Of a stretch of 64,000 nt of DNA, positions 1 to 6,745 are shown one piece after another (positions within the stretch are counted from its first letter, which is position 1; every line of letters starts with the position of its first letter). The translations under genes and the position numbers were made by a program. Source of the stretch: Shewanella amazonensis SB2B (lineage in GTDB: Bacteria > Pseudomonadota > Gammaproteobacteria > Enterobacterales > Shewanellaceae). The stretch covers positions 347,001-411,000 of the forward strand of contig NC_008700.1 of assembly GCF_000015245.1 (NCBI RefSeq). Direction: 5' to 3'. The notes under the pieces are model-generated. The model was not told the DNA's origin, searched no databases, and worked only from the letters and a program-made list of their open reading frames with translations.

Positions 1-485
1 CCCTCGGGGCTGATTTCATCGGCATAGAGGCCATATTCAGCTTGCCAGAAACGCTGCTCCAGTAAGTCGTATACCTGTTGCAGTTTGCTGTCGTCCTGCA
101 CCAGGTCTGCCTTGCGAGCCGCAGCATAGGCCAGCAGCACAAAGGCATAACCATAGGCCTGCTGGGTCATGTCCAGCGGCTTGTGGTTATCCAGGGTCCA
201 GGCGTAGGTTTGACTGGACGCCTGCCAGTGCACTTCTTCCAGATAATCCAGGCCATGCCTGGCAATATCCAGATAATCCTGACGACCAAACAGGATACCG
301 GCAGTGGCATAGTTCACCAGAATGCGGGTGCTGCTTACCAGCTGTTTGAAATGGGTATCAAACAGGCTGCCGTCGTCGAGAAAGTTCTGGTGATAGCCGC
401 CGCTTGGATCCACTACCCGGTCGGTGTAGAAATCCAAAATGCTCTGGCAGTGTTCAAGAAGAAATGTCTGGGAGAAAAAGTTCAT
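1..485 (-). CDS. AGE-family sugar epimerase/isomerase (mannose to fructose), 3' part outside window
   Basis: Partial gene; about 160 N-terminal residues are visible on the minus strand, starting at the ATG at 485-483. The translation begins MNFFSQTFLLEHCQSILDF and contains GGYHQNFLDDG, DTHFKQLVSSTR and MTQQAYGYAFVLLAYAAA, typical of the (alpha/alpha)6-barrel N-acylglucosamine 2-epimerase/mannose isomerase family. The start overlaps the fructokinase stop as ATGA, so the two are probably translationally coupled. With a mannosidase, a sugar permease and a fructokinase in the same operon, the likely cytoplasmic reaction is mannose to fructose. Mannose 2-epimerase, or action on a related sugar, cannot be excluded from this fragment. 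Family call is strong; the exact substrate is inferred. Confidence 0.85.
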   Translation of the reverse strand, partial: MNFFSQTFLLEHCQSILDFYTDRVVDPSGGYHQNFLDDGSLFDTHFKQLVSSTRILVNYATAGILFGRQDYLDIARHGLDYLEEVHWQASSQTYAWTLDNHKPLDMTQQAYGYAFVLLAYAAARKADLVQDDSKLQQVYDLLEQRFWQAEYGLYADEISPE

Positions 486-1495
486 ACCGGGCTCCGGAAT
501 AAAACAGGGTTAAAGGCAGCAATTGAGTGCCCCTGCTGGGTCACTTGTGTCTGGATATCGGCCAGCCCCGGCAGGGCCGGGAAGGCGCCGGGCTGGGTCA
601 CGGCATAGGCGCCACAGTGGGTGGCAAACAGCAGCAGGGATTCCAGCTCTCTGGTATCGGCGAAGACGGCCTTGGCATTTTCCATACAACCCAGGCCATA
701 AAGGAAGCCGCCAATAAAGGCATCGCCACCGGCGGTGGTGTCCACAACCTTAACCTTGGGCGGCTGTATATGCCCCTGATGTTCGGCGGTGAAATAATCG
801 ATACGATTGGCGCCGTCGGTTACCAGCAGCAGCTGGCACTGGCTGGCGAGGCATTGACTGATGTAAGTGGCCGTGTCGCCAGCGGCGAGATATTCCAGCT
901 CATCCCGGGAAAACTTGACCACATCGGCCTGCTTGACCAGCTCATTGACCAGGGCACTGTCTGCCGCACCCTGTTGCCACAGGTTATGGCGCAGGTTGAC
1001 ATCAAAACTGATGAGATTGCCGGCGTGTTTGGCCCGGTTCAGCACATGGCGGGTGCACTGGGCGATTTGCGGCGTGGTCAGGGTATTACTGCAAAAATGC
1101 ACTATGGTGTCACCGCTGAACCAGTCGTCGCTGACCTGCTCCTCAGTCAAGATCACATCGGCCGTTTCATGGCGGTGGAACGAAAAACTGCGGTCACCAT
1201 CGGCATCCAGCATCACAAAGGCCAGGGCTGTTTTGGCCTGGGGATGCTTGAGCAAGAAACGGGTGTCTACACCATATTCCTGCAGCGCGGCTGCCAGAAA
1301 CTCCCCGAAGGGGTCCTGGCCCACCTGACCGGCAAAGCAGGCGTGGCCACCGAGTCTGGCAACGGCAACGGCCGCATTGGCCGGGGCGCCGCCCGGGTAC
1401 TGACGGAATTCGGGAAGGGTAAGGGGTCCCTGATGGCCGGCACCTATATTGAGAAAATCAATCAGCGCCTCACCAAAACACAGGATTTTTTTCAT
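482..1495 (-). CDS. PfkB-family fructokinase/mannokinase
   Basis: 337 aa, full length for a ribokinase-superfamily sugar kinase. The N-terminal GEALIDFL strand and the GGAPANAAVAVARLGG motif are followed near residue 252 by DTTAGGDAFIGGFL, the PfkB signature-2 region containing the catalytic Asp and anion hole. The closest-looking type is bacterial fructokinase. The start overlaps the upstream permease stop by 4 nt (ATGA) and its own stop overlaps the epimerase start in the same way, so all three are tightly coupled. Expected job: ATP-dependent phosphorylation of the fructose made from mannose, giving fructose-6-phosphate. The product is cytoplasmic. Fructose versus mannose preference is not decidable from sequence, although the epimerase next door favours fructose. 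Confidence 0.85.
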   Translation of the reverse strand: MKKILCFGEALIDFLNIGAGHQGPLTLPEFRQYPGGAPANAAVAVARLGGHACFAGQVGQDPFGEFLAAALQEYGVDTRFLLKHPQAKTALAFVMLDADGDRSFSFHRHETADVILTEEQVSDDWFSGDTIVHFCSNTLTTPQIAQCTRHVLNRAKHAGNLISFDVNLRHNLWQQGAADSALVNELVKQADVVKFSRDELEYLAAGDTATYISQCLASQCQLLLVTDGANRIDYFTAEHQGHIQPPKVKVVDTTAGGDAFIGGFLYGLGCMENAKAVFADTRELESLLLFATHCGAYAVTQPGAFPALPGLADIQTQVTQQGHSIAAFNPVLFRSPV

Positions 1496-2730
1496 GACTG
1501 GGCCTCTACAATCTTGGCTTTTTCACAGGCTTTACTGCCCCGCAGGGCGTACCAGCCGATATACAAATAGGCCACCATGGGGATGACAAAACTGAACTGC
1601 ACCGAGCTGCTGTCGGCAACCACGCCTTGCAGCAGTGGCAGTATGGCACCGCCAACGATGGCCTGACACAGCAATCCCGAGCCCCGGCTGGTTAAGGGGC
1701 CAAGGCCTCGGATTGCCAGGGTGAATATGGTGGGGAACATGATGGAGTTAAAGAAACCCACCGCCAGTACAGACCACATGGCCAGAGCGCCGCTGCTGTT
1801 CATGGTCAGCACTAACAGCAGTATCGCCATCAGGGCATTGGTCGCCAGCACATAGGTTGGTTGCAGTATTCGGGTCAGGGCTGAACCCACGAAACGGCCC
1901 ACCATGGCGCCGCCCCAATAGTAAGACACCATGCGGCTGGCTTCCTGCTCGCTCAATGCGGCGATGTGGCTCTCTGAGAAATAGTTTACCAAAAAGCTGC
2001 CAACAGACACTTCGGCACCCACATACAGGAAGATGGCGAGGGCGCCCAATACCAGGTGTTTATGCTGCCAAATGCTGTCACTGTGGCTGACCTGGGTTTC
2101 ATGGTCGGTTTGCAGGGTAGGGAGCTTCAAAAACACAAAGCCCACGGCGGTAAGCAATACGGCACCCGCCAGAATGAGGTAGGGCAGCTGCACTGCATGG
2201 GCGTTGCTGGCGGCGCCGAAGATAAGCGCCGCACCAAACAGAGGCGCCAGAGTATGCCCAAGGGAGTTGATGGCCTGGGCCAGACTCAGGCGACTGGCTG
2301 CGGTGCGCTCAGCCCCCAGAATGGCGACGTAAGGATTGGCAGACACCTGCAATATGGTAATACCGCTTGCCAGCACAAAAAGGCCCAGCAAAAACAGCGC
2401 GTAAACAGAGACTTCTGCAGCAGGGTAAAACAGCAAACACCCGGTTGCCATGGTACACAAACCCGTGACTATGCCGCGGATATAGCCAATTTTTTCAATC
2501 AATTTGCCGGCGAAGGGCGAAACGATGAAATAGGCGCCGAAGAAGCAGAACTGCACCAGCATAGCCTGGGTGTAGCTGAGCTCGAAGGCCGCTTTCAGGT
2601 GCGGGATCAGGATATCGTTCAGGGCGGTGATAAAGCCCCAGATAAAAAACAGGGTCGTCATCGCGGCAAAGGCAAAGTGGCTGCTTTTACCCTGTGCGCC
2701 CTGTGCTGGTGTTGATGGAATGATTGCCAT
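1492..2730 (-). CDS. FHS-family MFS sugar:proton symporter (FucP/GluP-like)
   Basis: 412 aa, about 12 hydrophobic membrane segments. The N-terminal FFIWGFITALNDILIPHLK and the following FELSYTQAMLVQFCFFGAYF match the fucose:proton symporter (FHS) branch of the major facilitator superfamily, which includes FucP, glucose/galactose GluP and mannose-type permeases. It sits between the GH92 mannosidase gene (41-nt gap) and the fructokinase (4-nt overlap), so mannose freed in the periplasm is the likely cargo. Length and topology look complete. Family is clear; substrate is inferred from context. Confidence 0.87.
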   Translation of the reverse strand: MAIIPSTPAQGAQGKSSHFAFAAMTTLFFIWGFITALNDILIPHLKAAFELSYTQAMLVQFCFFGAYFIVSPFAGKLIEKIGYIRGIVTGLCTMATGCLLFYPAAEVSVYALFLLGLFVLASGITILQVSANPYVAILGAERTAASRLSLAQAINSLGHTLAPLFGAALIFGAASNAHAVQLPYLILAGAVLLTAVGFVFLKLPTLQTDHETQVSHSDSIWQHKHLVLGALAIFLYVGAEVSVGSFLVNYFSESHIAALSEQEASRMVSYYWGGAMVGRFVGSALTRILQPTYVLATNALMAILLLVLTMNSSGALAMWSVLAVGFFNSIMFPTIFTLAIRGLGPLTSRGSGLLCQAIVGGAILPLLQGVVADSSSVQFSFVIPMVAYLYIGWYALRGSKACEKAKIVEAQS

Positions 2731-2771
2731 AGTGGTTCTCGTGTGTCGAAGGACGCAGCCGCGTCCTCTTT

Positions 2772-5120
2772 TTAGGGACGCGTTGTTTCCAACGACATGG
2801 AGTAAGGCTGGGCATTGGCATCGCTGGCCCAGGCTTTATTGGGGGTGGCGCCCATGTCGAAGTTCAGGGTGCCACCGGCCTGGATCTCGTGATGATCGAG
2901 CCAGCTCCGGTTCAATGCCTTGCCATTGAGCAGGGCCTGCTGAATATAGGGGTTGGCATTCAGGTTGTTGTCTGACTCGATAACGAAGGTTTTACCGTCT
3001 TCCAGCGTCAGGGTGACCTTGTCAAACAGAGGGCTGCCAATCACATACTCAGGTGTGCCCGGTGTGACCGGATAAAAGCCCAGTGCACTGAACACGTACC
3101 AGGCCGAGGTTTGGCCGTTGTCCTCATCCCCGCAATAACCGTCCGGGGTCGCCGAATAGAGACGATTCATCACGTCACGGACTTTTTGCTGAGCCTTCCA
3201 GGGCTGACCGGCGTGATTGTAGAGGTAAATCATGTGCTGGATAGGCTGATTGCCATGGGCGTAGTTGCCCATGTTGACGATTTGCATCTCGCGGATTTCA
3301 TGGATGGTGAAACCATAATAGGAATCATCAAACAGCGGCGGCATATCGAATACCTGATCCAGCTTGTCGATAAAGCCCTGCTGGCCTCCCATGAGCTGCT
3401 TCAGGCCTTCAATATCGTGAAACACCGACCAGCTGTAGTGCAGTGCGTTGCCTTCGGTAAAGGCATCACCCCATTTCAGCGGGTTGAAGGGTGACTGGAA
3501 GCTGCCGTCCTGATTTTTACCCCGCATCCAGCCGGTCTCTGTGTCAAACAGGTGGCGATAGTTATAGGCGCGCTGTTTGAACAGCTCGGCATCTTCAGTC
3601 TTGCCAAGGGCCTTGGCCAGCTTGTATAGATTGAAGTCGGCAAAGGCATATTCCAGGGTGCGGGCGGCATTTTCGTGGATGCCCACGTCATAGGGCACGT
3701 AGCCCAGTTTGTTGTAGTAATCCACGCCTTCGCGGCCGACGGAGGTCATGGGGCGACCCTCATTCACTTCGGCGTTTTTCCGGGCGGCCTCGTACAGGGT
3801 ATCGATATCAAATCCGCGAATGCCCTTTAAATAGGCATCGGCGATATTGATGGCTGAGTTGGAACCTACCATCACATTTCTGTGGCCGGGGCTGGCCCAT
3901 TCAGGCAACCAACCAGACTCTTTATAGGTGTTGGCCAGTCCCGCCATGATTTGGGCATCCAGCTCGGGATACATCAGGGTGAAGAAGGGGAACACGGCGC
4001 GGAAGGTGTCCCAGAAGCCATTGTCGGTAAACATATAACCGGGGAGGACTTCGCCATTATAGGGGCTGTAATGCACCAGCTGATTGTTGGCGTCGTACTC
4101 GTAAAACTTGCGTGGGAACAGCAATACCCGGTAAAGGGCAGAGTAAAAGGTCTTTACCTCATCCAGGTCCTGATCTTCGACCCGAATACGCGACAGCTCC
4201 TTTTGCCAGCTTTGTCTGGCTGCGGTCTGGGTCTCGGTAAAGCTTTGCCCGCCAATCTCGCGGCGCAGGTTGATTTCGGCCTGCTCCGGACTGATGAAGG
4301 AGGAGGCGACTTTGGCATGCACCTGCTCGCCACGCTGGGTCTTAAAGCCAATGATGGCACCCACATGCTCACCTTCACTGCTCAACTGGTTTGGCTGCAG
4401 TGCCCATCCGTCGTGCCAGGTGTGGGTCAGCTCGAACTCTTTATCGAACTCAATCACAAAGTAGTTGTGGAAGTTGTCGGGTACGCCGCCGTGGTTATTG
4501 CGGGCATAACCGACAATTTTGCGCTGCTCCGGCAGGATGCGAACCATGGAGCCTTTATTGAAGGCATCCAGCAGAATGTAGGCCTGCTCGGTCTCGGGGA
4601 AGGTGAAGCGGAACTGGGCGGCGCGCTCGGTGGGCGTCACCTCCATGGTGACATCGTAGTCGGCCAGATAAACAGAGTAGTGATCGGGGCTGACGGTTTC
4701 GGCCTTATGGGAAAACCAGGAGGCGCGCTCGTCTTCCTTAAACTTGAGCGCCCCGGTGACAGCCATCAGGGAAAAGGCACCATAATCATTGAGCCAGGGG
4801 CTGGGCTGATGAGTCTGTTTGATGCCGCGCAGGGTATCGTCGTCGTACTTGTAGGTCCAACCGTCACCCATGGGGGCCGTCATCGGGCTCCAAAAGTGCA
4901 TGGCCCATGGCGTGGCTATTGCCGGGTAGGTATTGCCATTGGAAAGGCTGAACTTGGAGTCTGTTCCCATCAGGGGATTCACGTACTGCACCAGCTCCTG
5001 ACTGACCAGATTGGTTCGTTGTGTGGCAGCGACGTGTGTGGGAGAAGCACTGTGATTGCTTGTCTGGCATGCGACCAGCGATAGTCCTATGACGGCAATA
5101 CAGACCTTGGACCTTATCAT
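2772..5120 (-). CDS. GH92 alpha-mannosidase lipoprotein with Gln at the general-acid position
   Basis: 782 aa. The signal peptide ends in a lipobox (SLVAC, Cys18), so this is a periplasmic or outer-membrane lipoprotein. GH92 hallmarks are present: NPLMGTDS near the mature N-terminus, DNGFWDTFRAVFPF in the middle, GDEDNGQTSAWYVFSALGFYP near the C-terminus. The family's GNEPxHH motif, whose Glu is the general acid in characterised alpha-mannosidases such as BT3990, reads GNQPIQH here, with Gln625 in place of Glu. As I recall the family literature, the mannose-1-phospho-6-mannose uncapping GH92 (CcMan5) also has Gln there, because a phosphate leaving group needs no protonation. Attack on phosphomannose caps is therefore a real possibility. 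First gene of the minus operon, facing the LacI operators. Confidence 0.93.
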   Translation of the reverse strand: MIRSKVCIAVIGLSLVACQTSNHSASPTHVAATQRTNLVSQELVQYVNPLMGTDSKFSLSNGNTYPAIATPWAMHFWSPMTAPMGDGWTYKYDDDTLRGIKQTHQPSPWLNDYGAFSLMAVTGALKFKEDERASWFSHKAETVSPDHYSVYLADYDVTMEVTPTERAAQFRFTFPETEQAYILLDAFNKGSMVRILPEQRKIVGYARNNHGGVPDNFHNYFVIEFDKEFELTHTWHDGWALQPNQLSSEGEHVGAIIGFKTQRGEQVHAKVASSFISPEQAEINLRREIGGQSFTETQTAARQSWQKELSRIRVEDQDLDEVKTFYSALYRVLLFPRKFYEYDANNQLVHYSPYNGEVLPGYMFTDNGFWDTFRAVFPFFTLMYPELDAQIMAGLANTYKESGWLPEWASPGHRNVMVGSNSAINIADAYLKGIRGFDIDTLYEAARKNAEVNEGRPMTSVGREGVDYYNKLGYVPYDVGIHENAARTLEYAFADFNLYKLAKALGKTEDAELFKQRAYNYRHLFDTETGWMRGKNQDGSFQSPFNPLKWGDAFTEGNALHYSWSVFHDIEGLKQLMGGQQGFIDKLDQVFDMPPLFDDSYYGFTIHEIREMQIVNMGNYAHGNQPIQHMIYLYNHAGQPWKAQQKVRDVMNRLYSATPDGYCGDEDNGQTSAWYVFSALGFYPVTPGTPEYVIGSPLFDKVTLTLEDGKTFVIESDNNLNANPYIQQALLNGKALNRSWLDHHEIQAGGTLNFDMGATPNKAWASDANAQPYSMSLETTRP

Positions 5121-5193
5121 TATTTTCTGTCTCCAGGTTATCCGGTCACAAGCATGTTACCCACTTGTGACTTTGTAGGGGGATTTGGCTCAC

Positions 5194-5207
5194 TGTAATC
5201 GATTACA
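5194..5207. promoter_or_regulatory. LacI-type operator (palindrome TGTAATCGATTACA)
   Basis: Perfect 14-bp palindrome with a central CG, the form bound by LacI/GalR repressors. It lies 74 bp upstream of the minus-strand GH92 gene, in the divergent promoter region shared with the LacI-type regulator gene. The same 14-mer recurs upstream of the TonB-dependent receptor gene. Confidence 0.8.
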
Positions 5208-5287
5208 TTTGATCAGTCTAGGTTATCGTATCGTTTACCCCTTAAAATCCGCTTTTAATGGGTAAAACCCGCAATTTGAATTTATTA

Positions 5288-5301
5288 TGGAATCGATTAC
5301 A
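5288..5301. promoter_or_regulatory. LacI-type operator, one mismatch (TGGAATCGATTACA)
   Basis: Second copy of the palindrome with one mismatch (T to G at position 3), about 110 bp upstream of the regulator ATG. It could mediate autoregulation, or help repress the minus operon together with the copy at 5194-5207. Confidence 0.7.
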
Positions 5302-5410
5302 TCTTCCTTAAAATGCGAATTTGTTTTATGATTGTTACCGTAAAAAGTTAACTGCTTGCAATGATTTATCACAGGCCGGATGGCATATTCATCAGGAAAT
5401 TCAATACTTA

Positions 5411-6418
5411 ATGACCAATATTAAGAAGGTAAGTGAACTGGCGGGTGTCTCCACCGCGACTGTTTCAAGGACGCTGAAAAGCCCGGAAAGAGTCAGTGAG
5501 CAAACCCGTGCCAAGGTCATGCAGGCAGTAAAGCAAGCCGGATATCGTCCAAATTGGATGGCCACCAGTGTTAAAACTGGCAAGTCCAATGCCATAGTGG
5601 TGTTGGTCCCCAACCTGGTTAACCCATTCTTTATGCGGATTATCGAAGGGATAGAGCAGGCGGCTCAGGAGAAAGGCTATTGCGTGCTGCTCGGCGACAC
5701 CCAGGGGCTGCAGGCCCGGGAGCATGAGTATGCCAGCATGGTGCTCACCAACAGGGCCGATGGTCTTATTCAGCTGGACCATTCATTTCCTTTTTCTGAT
5801 AACGATGCTGATCTGGCAGCCACAATCCCCATGGTCAGTGTCTGTGAACGTATCGAGGGGGATCGCAAATACCCCTTTATTGAGCTCGACAACCACGCCG
5901 CAGGCAGGGCCCTGGCCCATCATCTGATAGGCTTTGGACACAAACATTTCGGGATTATTGCCGGTCAGCGCCGCAGCCAAATACACCATGATCGCCTGAC
6001 GGGCATTATGAGTGTGCTTCAGGGTGAGGGTATTGATTTTAAAGAAGATATGCTGGTTGGTAGTAGCTACAGCATAGAGACGGGTATCGAAGGGGCGAGG
6101 GAGCTTCTCAGCCGAAATCCGCGCCCGAGCGCGATTTTTTGCTTCAACGATGATATCGCCATCGGTGCTATGTTTGAAATCAAGTCCCAGGGGCTGAAGA
6201 TCCCCGATGATATCTCTGTCACCGGCTTTGATAACGTCAAGGTGTCGGCTTATATGGACCCGCCTTTGACCACCATAGACCAGCCTGCCTACGAGATGGG
6301 ACGCAATGCCGTTGAGGTATTGGTGCAACAAATCAACCGCCTTCCCCTGGCGCGCTCCCGGGTGATTATGCCATTCCATTTATTGGAGCGTGGCAGCACG
6401 GGCCCCCTTAAAATTTAG
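5411..6418 (+). CDS. LacI/GalR-family transcriptional regulator of the N-glycan locus
   Basis: 335 aa from the ATG at 5411 (MTNIKKVSELAGVSTATVSR). The frame is open further upstream, but the helix-turn-helix belongs at the extreme N-terminus, so the internal ATG is chosen. The HTH plus hinge (about residues 3-55, ending AGYRPNWMATS) is followed by a periplasmic-binding-protein-like effector domain (FCFNDDIAIGAMFEIKSQG, DISVTGFDNVKVSAYMDPPLTTIDQP). It lies between the two arms of the glycan locus, and matching palindromes precede both arms. Inferred role: repression relieved by a mannose- or N-glycan-derived effector. The effector is not known from sequence. Confidence 0.92.
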   Translation: MTNIKKVSELAGVSTATVSRTLKSPERVSEQTRAKVMQAVKQAGYRPNWMATSVKTGKSNAIVVLVPNLVNPFFMRIIEGIEQAAQEKGYCVLLGDTQGLQAREHEYASMVLTNRADGLIQLDHSFPFSDNDADLAATIPMVSVCERIEGDRKYPFIELDNHAAGRALAHHLIGFGHKHFGIIAGQRRSQIHHDRLTGIMSVLQGEGIDFKEDMLVGSSYSIETGIEGARELLSRNPRPSAIFCFNDDIAIGAMFEIKSQGLKIPDDISVTGFDNVKVSAYMDPPLTTIDQPAYEMGRNAVEVLVQQINRLPLARSRVIMPFHLLERGSTGPLKI

Positions 6419-6599
6419 ATCTAATCTTCTGTCTTTAAAATAAAACATTAATTCTTTCATCCGCTTTCGGTGCGCGCGGCAGTAATATTTTATGCTGCGC
6501 GGCACGTCATTTCTGTTATTCCATTCTGTAAATAAATTGTTGACAGCAGGTTTTTTGCTGTTGACTCCCTGTTGATGGCGGTTTAGTATTCGAACCCAA

Positions 6600-6613
6600 T
6601 GTAATCGATTACA
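6600..6613. promoter_or_regulatory. LacI-type operator upstream of the TonB-dependent receptor operon
   Basis: Exact copy of TGTAATCGATTACA, 133 bp before the receptor ATG, in the 327-bp gap after the regulator gene. It links the plus-strand operon to the same regulator as the minus-strand operon. Confidence 0.8.
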
Positions 6614-6706
6614 TTAATGTGCCTTACGTCCTTATATTTATAAAAAACTAATGTTTCCGTAATGCAATGATTTTATTGGTTTGTTGTCCGAGATTTCTTA
6701 AATCCT

Positions 6707-6720
6707 TGTTTACGATTACA
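6707..6720. promoter_or_regulatory. Degenerate second LacI-type site near the receptor start
   Basis: TGTTTACGATTACA keeps the right half-site perfectly and only part of the left. It sits 25 bp before the receptor ATG and could be a weak auxiliary operator. No other gene-like signal is seen in the AT-rich 6420-6745 gap. Confidence 0.45.
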
Positions 6721-6745
6721 TTAATGAGAGGAGAGGGAAAACCCT

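Noticed and set aside
527..1570. Long plus-strand open frame opposite the fructokinase gene
   Set aside because: It is the antisense shadow of a clear PfkB kinase and the 3' end of the permease; no protein family fits it.
3882..5084. 400-codon open frame antisense to the first GH92
   Set aside because: Composition is that of a complementary-strand frame in G+C-rich DNA; no start signal and the GH92 motifs are on the other strand.
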